64,000 nt of DNA from Cordylochernes scorpioides (taxonomy: Eukaryota > Arthropoda > Arachnida > Pseudoscorpiones > Chernetidae), in assembly GCA_030710605.1 (NCBI GenBank), contig CP092876.1, forward strand, positions 62,372,115 through 62,436,114. Reading direction: 5' to 3'. A program made the translations under genes and the position numbers. Of the stretch, positions 10,431-22,574 are shown in pieces (within the stretch, counting starts at the first letter, position 1; every line of letters starts with the position of its first letter). The notes under the pieces are model-generated. The model searched no databases. It worked only from the letters and a program-made list of their open reading frames with translations, and had not been told where the DNA came from.

Positions 10431-10579
10431 TGTAATGTAATTATTATTGTATATTTATATATCCTCATTCTCTCAACTTATAGCTATGCCTGTGGAAGGA
10501 TTAAAAAGATCTGAAAGCTTGTATTTTTCATGAATAAAGAAACGCATATATTGCTACTGTTTGAATTTTATTTTATTTT

Positions 10580-11803
10580 TGAAATACTTATTTGAAACCT
10601 AAAATAGAGCTTGCAGAATACCAGAATTTGACAGAGACTGCATAAATGTCTCACAGCCTATAATAATAAGATATACATTAAGCCGCAAATCTACTGCAAA
10701 ATCAATAATTAATTATTCGTTTTAATGAACAAAAAATAGAAGCCGTTGTTATCATTGTTAGAGATAACACAGAAAATTAGCAAACCAACTTATTTATGGA
10801 TTTTTCATTAATTTTTTGAGCAGTTTTAAATCAATTAATTAAAGGATAATACTTATATAAATGTGGAATTATATATATAATATCAAATATAGTTGGTATT
10901 AGAGAAGATGAGTTATGATAACTTAAAATAAATTAGATAAATATTATATTAAAGGTATCAAAAAGATTTTGTATTTTATGTAACAACATAGGGTTATAAC
11001 AAGTTTATGCTGTACCATCGGCAGTTACGCATCATAGAAGCAGAACATGTGGGAAAAAGGAAGAATTGGAGGTATTAGGATAAGAAAAAAAAGCAAAGAC
11101 AGAACCATGTTAACCTTTTATCAATATTTTAAAGGTAAAAAAAATTCTTAAAATATTTTAGTAGTTATATATTTATTATTAATTTATTCAATTTTCCAAT
11201 CATATATTTTTTGCCTTCAAAATTTGTAGTAATCTGATTCCAATATCATCAATAACAATATATATATATATATATTTATTTATTTATATAATCGAATTTA
11301 TTTTTATTTTCCAAATATTGGTTGTTATATTTATTTTCAATTTTTTTCAATTATCCAATCGTAGATGTTTTGCGTCATATTTTACATTATATATTTATCA
11401 TCACCAAATTGCATTGTTTTAAAACATGTGCGTTTTTATTATTGAATTTTATTAATTTAAAATGGTAGATGTGTTGTATATATATTTTGCTCCTAAATAT
11501 TTAATTTTTCCACAAAGAGTTTATGTGTTTAGGATCGCACGAAAATAGGCGCTAACCGTTAGAAGAAGATAAGTTTTTCTTTGTTTACTATTGTTACAAG
11601 TGCTTTTTTATCTCACTCTATGTAAATCAATAAAAATAATGTTTGATCAATCTTTTTGGTATCAGTATCTTTAAATTTTCTAAGCAAAGTCAACAATTAT
11701 TCCGTGTTTTTATAATTCAATTGTTAATTACTTTTTTTGCTTATAATCAGAGTTTATTCCCTGTGTAAAATTTCCTTGGGGATCTACTATTAATACCCAG
11801 GAT
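10580..11803. other. AT-rich intergenic sequence, no gene recognised
   Basis: Very AT-rich, with a TA run near 11,262-11,280 and no open frame or motif that I can support. Confidence 0.5.
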
Positions 11804-11988
11804 TTATCCGTGTTCGTATCTGTCCGAATGTATATACTTTGTTAGAAAGTATTTAATCTTACTTGAAATGTTGATTCTAATAAATCAGAATATACCTATT
11901 GCAAATTTTAAGCCACCATCTATACTCTTAATGTGTCTTCACAGGCCCTTTGGATAAACCCAGAGCGTTTCCCGGGTCACTCGGCTAG
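11804..11988 (+). mobile_element. Helitron 3'-end fragment, copy 2
   Basis: Matches 9,905-10,089 along its whole length and ends at the same CTAG|T. The preceding sequences differ, so the duplicated block is the Helitron end alone. Confidence 0.65.
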
Positions 11989-12025
11989 TAATAAATGAAT
12001 GACCTGTGTTCTGGATATGCTGGTA

Positions 12026-12112
12026 CTAGCCGAATGACCCGGGCAACGCCCGTGTTTTACCCGATTGAATGTTTTTATTCAAATACTATTTGTTACAATT
12101 ATAAATTGGCGC
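12026..12112 (-). mobile_element. Helitron 3' end on the minus strand
   Basis: Plus strand reads ACTAGCCGAATGACCCGGGC then AACGCCCGTG, the reverse complement of a hairpin plus CTAG terminus. The next ~85 bp (TGTTACAATTATAAATTGGCGCC) match the 3' end of the Helitron at 44,870-44,954 with few changes. Similarity stops at GGCGCC. Confidence 0.7.
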
Positions 12113-12113
12113 C

Positions 12114-12257
12114 TTAAATAAATGCATATATTAGTTAATAACTATAGCCTATGTGCTTTATCTGTCTATGTACTGTTGGCTTCCGTAGGCGTCTCTTACT
12201 GGGAAAAAGAAAGAGAGGATTCCATTTAGTTATTAACTAATATATGCATTTATTTAA
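12114..12257. repeat. Inverted repeat with ~30-bp arms
   Basis: Left arm AAATGCATATATTAGTTAAT and right arm ATTAACTAATATATGCATTT are exact reverse complements around an ~85-bp loop (TATCTGTCTATGTACTG, TCTCTTACTGGGAAAAAG). It directly adjoins the minus-strand Helitron end. Confidence 0.7.
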
Positions 12258-12500
12258 GGAGCGACCCGCTCCAACACAATAGTTACAAAAACCAAAAAGC
12301 GAGTGGGGGCAAAGTCAAAAACAAAGTGTCTCGCGTAGTGGTGGCGTGATCGTAGCCAACCAATAGGAGAGCGCCATTCCAAAAAAAAAAAGCAAACGGT
12401 GACAGAGATGACGCATGACGCTCGTAACTGTATATAGGATATGAGAGAACGAAGATCCTTTCTCTTAACAGATCTTTCATGCTCAGCCATTCTGATTCTC
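12258..12500. other. GC-richer block with promoter-like elements
   Basis: Contains an ACCAATAGGA CCAAT-type motif at about 12,357, a GTATATAGG TATA-like motif at about 12,429 and no recognised protein. A comparable CCAATAGGAGAACGGC segment occurs on the minus strand near 51,340-51,355. It may be an LTR or promoter remnant. The 82-codon minus-strand frame has no recognisable domain. Confidence 0.3.
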
Positions 12501-12852
12501 ACGGTTCAATGTGCTGAAAACATCCAATTTACATATCTCCCTGTGATTTTTTTATACTTAAGAATGACCTTTGTTGTAATTAATGTTTTCACAATAATTT
12601 TCATTTAATATTCTCGAAAGTGGCAGATAAATTATGGAGTTTTTTTTCTAATTAAAGTATAATTAAAACTCATGATTTTGTGTGTGTGTGATCAAATATA
12701 GTATACATAAAATTCAAAATTGACAACATATCAAATGAAAATAGATCTATTTTTACATTTGACAAAAATAAATAACCTTGCAATATCTATTCCAAATGTC
12801 AATTTTAATACTGTGTATATTGAATAGATTTGGGGAATATATCAAATTTTAA

Positions 12853-13133
12853 AATTACTGTTCTTTCATTCCATATATAGAACGAGAGAAATTATACAAG
12901 GATATAGAATTCTACCCCAGAAGAAGAAAATCCAAGCCGTCCCTTCCAAGCCAATTTGGTAGACTGTATAATTCAACCAATTGTGAATCTTCAAGTTCCC
13001 CGAAAATTCTCAGGAAAATTCTCCATTTCATCCAATCCTTCTCGGAGATGATTACTCTTTCAAATGAAGGCAATTGCCGAGAAAATGGACTGCAGCAAAC
13101 CCTGGGATGGGAGGTGACTTTGCATTCTTTATA
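12853..13133 (+). other. Unrecognised stop-free frame (about 93 codons)
   Basis: One plus-strand frame is open from just after a stop near 12,850 to TAA at 13,133, and part of the minus strand is open too. Composition is richer in GC than its flanks. The conceptual product is rich in Ser, Arg and Lys and shows no domain that I recognise, and no ATG sits near its 5' end. It could be an exon or old transposon sequence. Confidence 0.2.
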
Positions 13134-13199
13134 AGGGCCATATAGATTTGATTGGATGCTTTTATGCAAATAAGAATTTATATATATCTATATATGACA

Positions 13200-14149
13200 G
13201 AATAAAATATATTTTAGAATAATATTTCTCTTATTATATATTTCAAAATATCCCTTGAATATATAAGAATCTAATATTTTATAACGAAGAATTTTTATAG
13301 CTACGTATATCAAAGAGTTATTACATATTTATAAACAGTTTTGATATAAAATATTTTATTGAATAAGAATCGATTATTTCTCTTTTTTTTTACTTCTTAT
13401 TTCAATACATTACATATATTTCCTTATTATTAGATGCATTTATATATATTATATAATCTAAAAATTAAAATAGTTCTATATTTTATTATTAATTATTGAT
13501 ATTTCTACTTTTTGGTTATCATCTGGTTTATAATGACTTTCAGTTTTGTTGTAATTATGCGTAGTTAACATATCTATCTTTTAGAATCACTAATATAGGA
13601 TTAACTTTATAAATTCTTTATAATGTGAAAATAACTAATGTGTAATATTTCCTCAAGTATTTGAAAATAAAAGCTACTTGATGGTAAATAATTATCTTTT
13701 TTTTTTCTATCACGACTGCACCTTCAACCTTTTATCTTATCGATCTTTTGTCTTATCAATCCTTTATATAACAATAAACAAATTATTCATAACATATTTT
13801 GGTTTAATTGTCGTTATTTTTAAGATGTCTGTTATGTCGAAGTTGAATATTTCTAATGTAATCAACAGATAAATAATTTAAGAATTCCGTTACATAGCAT
13901 CATTGCTCATTTCTTCTTTTGTGTAAATAAGTTGTGATTGCTTTTAAAGAATAATTGTATTTTCGTCCTTTGTTTTCCTTTTCTTCGCTTCAATATTTTG
14001 TACCAAAGAGCCAAATTCCTGTAAATATCAACTTTAAAAGGTATTATGAAAGGCGGGAGTATTCTCGAACTTGTTTTCATCTTTTTGAAGCCTAATAGCG
14101 TCTTACAAAGTAGATATTGGCTCTTTTTTGTTGTTCACAATTTTTTACC
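13200..14149. other. AT-rich intergenic sequence, no gene recognised
   Basis: Long A/T tracts, no repeats shared with the rest of the window and no supportable open frame. Confidence 0.5.
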
Positions 14150-15292
14150 ACTATCCGTGTAAAAGGCTGGTGTTGTGACACATTTTATTTATCACCACCA
14201 GTGTGAAACGTGATTTTTACAACATATTTTATCAGCACTTGTGTAAAAAGCTGGTGTTTTGGAATTTTTTTATCGCCACTTGTGTAGAACGCTGGTGTTT
14301 TGGAAATTTTTTATCATCACTTGTGTAGAAAGCTGGTGTTTTGGAATTTTTTTATCGCCACTTGTGTAGAACGCTGGTGTTTTGGAAATTTTTTATCATC
14401 ACTTGTGTAGAAAGCTGGTGTTTCGGAATTTTTTTATCGCCACTTGTGTAGAACGCTGGTGTTTTGGAAATTTTTTTATCATCACTTGTGTAGAAAGCTG
14501 GTGTTTTGGAAAATTTTTATCTCCACTTGTGTAGAACGCTGGTGTTTTGGAAATTTTTTATCATCACTTGTGGAGAAAGCTGGTGTTTTGGAAATTTTTT
14601 ATCATCACTTGTGTAGAAAGCTGGTGTTTTGGAAATTTTTTATCGCCATTTGTGTAGAAAGCTGGTGTTTTGGAAATATTTATCACCACTTGTGTAAAAA
14701 GCTGGTGTTTTGGAATTTGTTTATCGCCACTTGTGTAAAAAGCTGGTGTTTTGGAAATTTTTTATCGCCACTTGTGTAGAAAGCTGGTATTTTGGAAATT
14801 TTTTATCGCCACTTGTGTAGAACGCTGGTGTTTTAAAAAATTTTTATCATCACTTGTGTAGAAAGCTGGTGTTTTGGAAATTTTTTATCATCACTTGTGT
14901 AGAAAGCTGGTATTTTTGAAATTTTTTATCATCACTTGTGTAGAAAGCTGGTGTTTTGGAATTTTTTTATCATCACTTGTGTAGAAAGCTGGTGTTTTGG
15001 AATTTGTTTATCGCCACTTGTGTAAAAAGCTGGTGTTTTGGAAATTTTTTATCGCCACTTGTGTAAAAAGCTGGTGTTTGGGAATTTTTTTTATCGCCAC
15101 TTGTGTGGAACGCTGGTGTTTTGGAAATTTTTTATCATCTCTTGTGTAGAAAGCTGGTGTTTTGGAAATTTGTATCATCTCTTGTGTAGAAAGCTGGTGT
15201 TTTGGAAATTTGTATCATCACTTGTGTAGAAAGCTGGTGTTTTGGAAATTTGTTTATCGCCACTTGTGTAGAACGCTGGTGCTGTGACACTT
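14150..15292 (+). repeat. 41-bp tandem array, about 28 copies
   Basis: The unit contains CACTTGTGTAGAAAGCTGG then TGTTTTGGAAATTTTTTATC. The period is 41 bp (for example 14,524 to 14,565), with 40-43 bp variants from T-run length changes. Units alternate between a CGCCACTTGTGTAGAACG type and a CATCACTTGTGTAGAAAG type, most regularly at 14,270-14,560. Apparent open frames across it follow the repeat and shift with T-run length, so they are not coding. The outer copies (ACCACCAGTGTG; CTGGTGCTGTGACAC) are diverged, as expected at array edges. Confidence 0.95.
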
Positions 15293-17719
15293 TTTTTTTC
15301 TTTAAAAAAATGGCTTCAAAGGCTTCCGATTCTTGTCAAACTCCCAACCAAACAGTGAGTTCAAGGAAGTTGTACCTTATAGCATATATATATATCGAGA
15401 TTCAGAAAATAACTCTGAGAGATATTTGATGCACAGTGTACATATGCACAGATGCACATATGTTTTGTCTATCAGTGTAATCAAATTGGGCTAGGGAAAA
15501 GTTGTTAGTGAAAAAGTCAAACTACTTTCTACTACGTAAGAAATATATAGACATTTAAGTAACTTTCGATAAAATCAACCCCACCATGATTACCATAGCA
15601 TGTACCATCTGTACTTAGAATAGAAAAAAGAGGGAGAGGTGAATTTTTTGTGTATATAATAAAAATAAATACAAAAAATAACGGTTGATATGTACATCTT
15701 GCCGAATTCATCTTAATATTTGCGAAAAATAAATCATACTAATATTCGATATATTTTTAAATCAAGATAATAAAGCATAAAATTATTAAAATAAAACTCC
15801 TTTAAGCTCTCTCTATAGTTGATTTGATTCTCCTGGATATTTATTAAACAAATGCCACACGCTTCTGGAGATGGGTTTATTTTATCAAATAGTATAATTG
15901 ATATCATTCGGCGTTAAAATCATAATTTCATACTAGATACATTTCAATATCAATTGATTAACATCTGGATATTAATCAAACATATGCTTCAGGTTTCTGG
16001 AGAGAGCTTCTTTATCTTTATTAAAGTCTTAAACGTTAAATAAAGACAAAGAAACAAATCTCCAGAAACCGGTTGCATTTGTTTGATTGAGCTTCATTTA
16101 CAAATTATATAATATGAATTATATATAGGGTTATTACTTGTAATAATTGATATGGAAGAATTTCCCAGTGCGGTAACAATCTTATAAATATTTTAAATTG
16201 TCTAATGTTATCCAATACGTTGACCGCTCCAATATTTGATGCTTCCATTTTTAAGTGCTGGTCAAATGTTTGCCAAGCAATTACCGTTCGTTATACATCC
16301 CTGGTTCATCGAGGTTTCATAACACATTCTGTATACACTCATGGAAAAACCTTAAGGAAGTTGTACCTTTTAGCATGTATATCGAGATTTAGACAATAAC
16401 TCTGAAAAATATTTGATATACAGTGAATTTTATTAAAGACACACGAGATAGCCAAGTGTGAATAAAATTGTCTTGTTAAATTTTAACTTGGCAGCTGTTT
16501 CTACACTCAGCTTTATATAAACGAAAGAAAATTAAATTTTATTTTATAATGTTTCGTTTCCTGTCTGAATCACACAAAACAAACAAAAAACACATTAATT
16601 TTACATCCATAAAAATATATTTATAAAATTTTAAAATTCAATTATATTTTGAACATTTATTTTTTCAAATTTAAACTTTTTTCTTCACCGTTTGACTCCA
16701 TATAAGACCTGATATTGATGGAGTGGAAGGTTTAAAGAAAGAAACTACCTGTAGCTCACTCTATTGTTAACATCTCATATATTCTAGTCTTTTTATTCAT
16801 CCATTGCTAAGACAAAAGCAATTAACATATTATGGCAAAAGGGGATTTTACAATGATATACGACAAGTTGCCGAGATTTCAGATTTATCCCAGGTCACAC
16901 ATATAACACATGTGTTACACATCAGGAAAATTAAAATTATATGAAAAATAAAGAATCAATTTCATTTGTTTCCAAAATCCCATGTTTGTGCTTCATTTTG
17001 GCTCCATACAAGGTCTAAGGGATTGGTAAGCGGGAAGGTTGAGGGTAGAAATTTCTGCCAGGTTGACTTTTGACAAGACCCAACCTGGTACCAATCTTTT
17101 TCCACCCAGGTTGAACGATTATGGTTTCCATTTTATAATATACAGAAACATTACATTTATCTTATCTCCAATTCGCACTAACAATTTTTATTTTAATCTA
17201 AGACTTATAAAAATAAGAAAATTCAGAATACAAAAATTTACTTTTAAAAGATTTCGTCAAACTTTCTTTATAATTTAAATGTTCGCATATATATTACACA
17301 CACAGTTGGACTATATATAATCAGGAATATAAATATATACGAAATTCTATATTCAATTCTGATTATTAGCATACTTCATACATCAACTACTATAAATTTT
17401 ACCTCAGCTCTGATATCCCACTGATTGTGAAGCTATACGTTACCCATGTGATAATTATTCTTTCACTATATAAACATAATTACGTTCTATTATTGAAAAC
17501 TAATAACTTAAAGTGTACTCTGTGTAATAGTGAATTTAGCCAAGACATTACATACTATAGGTTTTACTTCCTGGCTTTGTAGAATCAGAGAGTAATTTTC
17601 CGCCAAAATATTGCTTATGAAAACAATTCGCCATATGTTTTATTGGCTAAAAATGTTAAGGTTTCCTTTTCTTAACAGAAAGAAGGCCGTTTCTTAAGAG
17701 GACTGTATAACTTCTAACT
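15293..17719. other. Intergenic sequence with MITE relics
   Basis: Fragments of the family F MITE lie at about 15,358-15,430 and 16,330-16,500 (AAGGAAGTTGTACCTTTTAG, CACACGAGATAGCCAAGTG). An inverted repeat lies at 15,969-16,087 (GCTTCAGGTTTCTGGAGA against TCTCCAGAAACCGG). No protein-coding signal is convincing; the 79-codon frame at 17,039 has no recognised domain. Confidence 0.45.
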
Positions 17720-18020
17720 ACCCAAGACGACACCTCAATGGTGATTCCAACGCCTCAGCCAAAGAGAGAAAAAAGGCACGACCAATACAATATTCACACC
17801 AAGGGAATCCAAAGACCTTATGTGTGACTCAACCTGGTCATATAAACTTTCCAAGGATATATTCTGTTTTCTTACGTTATTGATGACCAGTTTCAACAAT
17901 TGTCGCACATAAACTTCGGTCAAGATCACCTCGTCGCCGAAGCGATCTTTGAGCGCCTCTATTACCTTGGGGTAGTTAGCCTCCGTCAACAGGGTACAAA
18001 TGCATTGGGTTTCCACAAAT
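17720..18020 (-). pseudogene. BEL/Pao retrotransposon gag-like fragment (DUF1759-type)
   Basis: The minus-strand translation contains NYPKVIEALKDRFGDEV, then LTEVYVRQLLKLVI and LESLYDQVESHIRSLDSLGV, in the order and spacing of the DUF1759 region found at the N terminus of BEL/Pao polyproteins. Only about 75 residues of the domain survive. Upstream the frame enters unrelated sequence. Downstream a frameshift follows LGV, and the expected continuation (CAFFLPLAEALESPL-like) is in another frame before stops. No protease, reverse transcriptase or LTR is seen nearby. It is a truncated relic; the family is abundant in arachnids, which supports but does not prove the host assignment. Confidence 0.75.
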
Positions 18021-18795
18021 TCTGGTTAAGATTAGAATAAAAAAGGTGTAACACAGAAGAACGACTCAACTTGAGCAAAGATTGATGTTGTTCTTTACTT
18101 TCTCTAGATACCTATTATGTTGCTTCTGTTTAGCCATCTAGTAGAATCCTGTATGGGACGAATGTCCCTAATAATGGCCTAGTTTTTGTTTTATTATCAT
18201 ACATACAAAGACACACATGGTTCTGTCTTTAGCTCTTTTTCTATTTTAATTCTCTTCACTTCTTCCCCTTTTTTCTTATTTTCCGCTTATATGACGCGAA
18301 ACTGCCGAATTTTTGCATGAAACTTGTTATAGCTCTTATTTGTTCTTCAAAAATATATATATATTTTTTAATTTTTATATTAATAATTTTTCCCCTTTTT
18401 CTTCCCTTTTAACCTTTTTGATTCTTATATATATATTTCTACTTATAAGGAACACAAAAATTATATAATTATATATATATAATCAAAATATGTTTCAGAT
18501 TTGTATATAATATAGCGATGAAAAATGTAAAAACCGGAAGGCAAGAATGAGAGAGGGAAACATTTGCGGCCAAAATAAATCCCGCGATAACAACCCCGGC
18601 TAAAATAAATCCGGAGCGTGAGTTGCACTGCCTGGATGTAAGTAGGCCTTCTTGTCTCCCGCTAGCCACCTTCCATCAAATACCACAAATTTACATATAC
18701 AGAATGTTGCCAGGAAGACATTAATTATCAAAATTCACATCTCTCGTCGTATTACACTGAATAATAACGAACATAATAAAATAAATATAGCTGCT
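18021..18795. other. AT-rich intergenic sequence, no gene recognised
   Basis: T-rich tracts and TA runs (18,350-18,480), no motif supported. Confidence 0.45.
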
Positions 18796-19316
18796 TCAAG
18801 GGCTAAATTTCTTGTCCAAACCTTTTATTTTCAAACTTTCAAACTTATAAGTCCTTCAATAGGAGTATCACATTGACAAATAAATAATAAATCTTATAAA
18901 TTATACTACAATATAATGCGGCTTATGATTGTAGAATATTTGAAAATTATCCCACATGTGTTTCTTTTAAACTGAAAATCGAAATTTATTTTATGGAGAA
19001 ATAACGATCATTTCCAACCTTAGGGATGAAGTATGAAAGGATGAATTGTGAAGAGTAATGATAAACGGAAAAATAAAGTGTCCAGGGATGGGAATTCCGT
19101 TCATCATTACTCTTCACAACTCATCCTTTCATACTTCATCCCTAAGGATATAAATAGTTGTTATTTCTTTTTAAAATAAATTTCGATTTTTAGTTCAGAA
19201 GAAACACATGCGGGATAATTTTCAAAAATGTCGTTCTATAAATTATACTCCTGTTGGAATACTGATAAGTCTGAAAGCTTTAAAATAAAGGTTTGTACAA
19301 GAAACTTAGCCCTGGA
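18796..19316. mobile_element. Foldback element G, ~520 bp
   Basis: Two arms of about 200 bp are diverged reverse complements. The outer parts read AGGGCTAAATTTCTTGTCC against ACAAGAAACTTAGCCCT; the inner parts share TTTCATACTTCATCCCTAAG and its complement. The centre is AAAATAAAGTGTCCAGGGATGGG. Partial arms recur at 38,695-38,765 and near 20,370-20,410. No transposase frame. Confidence 0.75.
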
Positions 19317-19390
19317 AACTTTAGTATTTTATTGTATATCAGGAATTAACGGTTATTTTAAATAATGAACATCTATTGTTCATCTCTTCA

Positions 19391-19930
19391 ATTAAAGAAG
19401 ACTGAAGTCAGTGACGTTGCTACCACACTTCAATTCTATCAAATTTTGAACTTCAACCCTGAAGCCCCAGTTTCAGTTTATCAATCCAGTTAGCTATAGA
19501 TTGTTAATATTTGAATCGATATTCTCTATGTCCAAGCTATATTTCATTGACGAAGGCTATGGCAAATTTTTGTTGAAATTTTTGCCGAGATAAGAAACCC
19601 TCGATTCTCGACAGTCATGAATTGGGATCAAATCCCGCATTGTACTTTTTTTTTTCTGTGAAGAACCTGTTAATACATAACATAAGCTAGGTTGATCTTT
19701 TTGAGCGATACCTAATAAAGTTATTTTGGAACAGGAATTAAAGAAGACTGAAGTCAATGACATTACTACCACACATCGATTTTATCAATTTTGGAACTTC
19801 AACTCGAAGCCCCAGTTCCAGCTTATTGATCCAGTTAGCTAGAGATTGTTTCTACTTCTTTCAGAATTCTCTATGTCCAGGCTATATTTCAATGACGTAG
19901 GCTATGGCAAAATATTGTTGAAATATCCGC
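19391..19930 (+). repeat. Diverged direct duplication, ~190-bp unit
   Basis: AAAGAAGACTGAAGTCA, GAAGCCCCAGTT, GATCCAGTTAGCTA and CGAAGGCTATGGCAAA-type stretches occur once at 19,391-19,590 and again at 19,737-19,935 with many substitutions. The first copy is followed by a B-box-like GGGATCAAATCCCGC and a T-run (about 19,623-19,652), resembling the tail of the tRNA-derived SINE at 52,245. Confidence 0.7.
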
Positions 19931-19959
19931 CGAGATAAGTATTTCAAAAAGAAAAGCTA

Positions 19960-20500
19960 CATGAATGTCAAGTTGGGCGCAACAATTCATATTTTGGCGC
20001 AAATGTGCCTCAGAATCTCTATTAAACGACATGTTATAAAACCTATTAAGTCTGAAGGTACATTTACCCAATGGGTTTTGTGGGTATGAAGGTATTGTAA
20101 GAGTATAACCTTTGTCTGATGATTTTTTTTTTTGTATATAGTTGAAAACGTATCATCATATATTATCATAAGTAAACTCAGCAAATATGACTGTAATAGA
20201 TTTACATATACGATTTTAAAATATGTAAAACAAAATAAATTTTGGCATGTATGTTCTGAAATATTTATTTTAGGCGTGTATAGTTAGCTGTAAGACATAC
20301 TTCTATAGGTGTTCCTGCTGAAGGGTATATTAGCCCTCAACCCCCCCCCCCCCCCTCCCCTCCCCCCGAAAGCTAGATAAATAAAATAGTACGAGAAACT
20401 TGACCCTGGATTGTATTTTTTATTTTATTAATTTACCCAATGTAGAGACATAATTGATGAGAGGCGCGACAAATATAATCTTTAATATGTATTTATACTC
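19960..20500. other. Intergenic sequence with a C homopolymer tract
   Basis: A run of 16 C interrupted by single T bases lies at about 20,341-20,367, next to an element G relic (GAGAAACTTGACCCTGGA). No coding signal. Confidence 0.5.
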
Positions 20501-20704
20501 ATAAAATGAAAGGATTTAAAAGCACGAATGTTTCCTTTATACACAATACAAATTTCCACTGTCCCCACTGCGATGAAAAAAATACATCGGGAGGGCCATG
20601 ATGAGCCGGGCCCTCGCGATGTATTTTTTTATCGCAGTGGGGAAAGTGGAAATTTGTATTGTGTATAAGGGAAACATTCGCGCTTTTAAATCCTCTCATT
20701 TTAT
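20501..20704. mobile_element. Foldback MITE (family C-related), ~204 bp
   Basis: Left arm ATAAAATGAAAGGATTTAA and right arm TTAAATCCTCTCATTTTAT are near-complementary along ~85 bp. The loop carries GGGAGGGCCATGATGAGCCGGGCCCTC. A smaller copy is at 28,388-28,547 and a half copy at 57,370-57,480. The whole sequence would fold as one long hairpin if transcribed. Confidence 0.8.
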
Positions 20705-22574
20705 GTGTATAGATGGCGCGTTATTGCTCTATGTATTTATACTGTTTCAACAGATTATTTATTTCATATATAAGAAATTTTCGATTTACTTCCATAAAAA
20801 TATTCGAAAAACCTTTCACAATATGTTTATTTATTTAATTCTTTTTTAAATAGAGCTTTCGATCTTCAACGGGAAAAAATATAAACTAAGAGTGTGCGAG
20901 GGAGATGGCTATTTATACTGACAGTGAGCACAATCCAGGTAAATGGATTATATGTATGATAAAATCATTTTTTGTATTATACAACACTGTGACTACTTAA
21001 ATCTTTGAAGATTTATATGATAAATAATGATTATTATTCTGGGGGTTACCTATAATATAGTTGTCTCATTATTCACTTATCTAACCTTGCATAAAGGTTG
21101 GAACATGCTCTGGAAAGATACAAAACATGTCTGAGGAGAAATTCAAGGCTAAAGACTCTGCAAGACCGCAACCTGGTGTAACAATATATTAGACTGGGTG
21201 TTGTGTTGTGATTATTCATTATACATAATATCATATAGTTTAAATATTCAATTTATGATAAACGAATTCAGAAGTTAATATTTACCTAAACTAATATTTA
21301 AATTTACTAAAATAAAAGATGAGTTTTTTTCGGAAGATTAAACATTTCGAGAGAAAATGTGATTAAAAAAAAAGTGCTTTTGATGTTAATTCAAAGTTGA
21401 TACCAAGATTTGATTGTATCACCTTTTTTATCTTTTGAAATGCAAACAAACATTGAAGTCCTAGCCAGGTTAGTATTTAATCTTCAGCTATTAAAAAACT
21501 GTTCATTTAAAATTATCTTTTAAGTGATGCGCTCAATAAAACTGACTGTTTTTCGTGTCATCTAGAAATTTACTGAATCTATAAAATGATAGTAAATTTG
21601 TTGAAGGGTTATTTTAAATTTACATTAATACAGTTTTATAAATTTAAAGAAATTTATTATTTAAACACAAAGAGAGGTTTAAACAAACTAATTTAAATGC
21701 GAAAAAACACTTGGTCGAAACATAACATATTGATTTTATAGATTTGTTTACTAATCTCAACAGAATTGAAGAGAATACCCATTAGGAAAATATTGTTACT
21801 TGACCTATTTATAAATATTGTAAATTATGCTATTTTTTTATTTAAGACAGTGTTAAAATAGGTTTGCCTCCTTAATCAGGTTACTATTTCAAGAAGATTG
21901 ATCAATTGATGATTCAGTGGGAAAATAAGGTGATGGTATCCCTTGTCATCTCTGTCTAAGAATAGAAGATTCGTTTTCTATAGAAACTGTTTCCAATTTC
22001 AGGAGCAAAGAAATAACCTCCTTTATATTAGAATGGAATTGGAGAGTTATCCTGGAGGATAATATTGGAGTCTAGTATCTTCTCAGGGATATATTACAAT
22101 TACATATCTGGAGAATTATTAATCAATGATACTTTTTAGTGACACCATTAGGGTTCCGAATATAGGTTTCTTTTTTTAGAGAATTAATCAGGGTCTATAA
22201 CTTTTAGCATGAAACCCCTTCGACAATAGAAAATACGATCTACTTCTTCCATAGAAGGGTTTTATGCCGAAAGATAGAGATCCGAATTATTTTTTTCTTT
22301 TAATAACGCCATCCGTTTCTAAAAATAGATACTTATTGTAATACCCTCGTTTACCTAAATGGTATCTCTCTCTTTCTTTGATTTTTATTTCCCCTTTTAT
22401 TGTACTTTAGATTTTTTTACCTTTTACCTATGCCAATAAAACTGTTTAAAATTTAAATATAAGAGGTGAAGGTGAAAGACTTTATTTTTAAATTTAAAAA
22501 ATATTTTTTTTTCTATATAACCTCACAGCGTGTCTTCAATAACAATATTCTTTCCCGGATATAAGAGTCTGGAA
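20705..22574. other. AT-rich intergenic sequence, no gene recognised
   Basis: No repeats or frames that I can name. Short frames lack domains. Confidence 0.45.

Larger units (their letters stand above)
9775..10578. mobile_element. Foldback element E, ~805 bp, hosting nested insertions
   Basis: Left arm 9,775-9,899 (AAACACTAGCTATGCG ... ATAGCTATAAGTTGGGAG) is the diverged reverse complement of right arm 10,455-10,578. The arms are about 125 bp. Between them lie a Helitron 3' end (9,905-10,089) and a family A ribozyme repeat (10,149-10,430), so this foldback is older than, or was assembled around, both insertions. No open frame for a transposase. Confidence 0.65.

Noticed and set aside
14444-15429. 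Plus-strand frames across the 41-bp array
   Set aside because: The frame depends on T-run length changes in a repeat whose period is not a multiple of three; no gene-like features.
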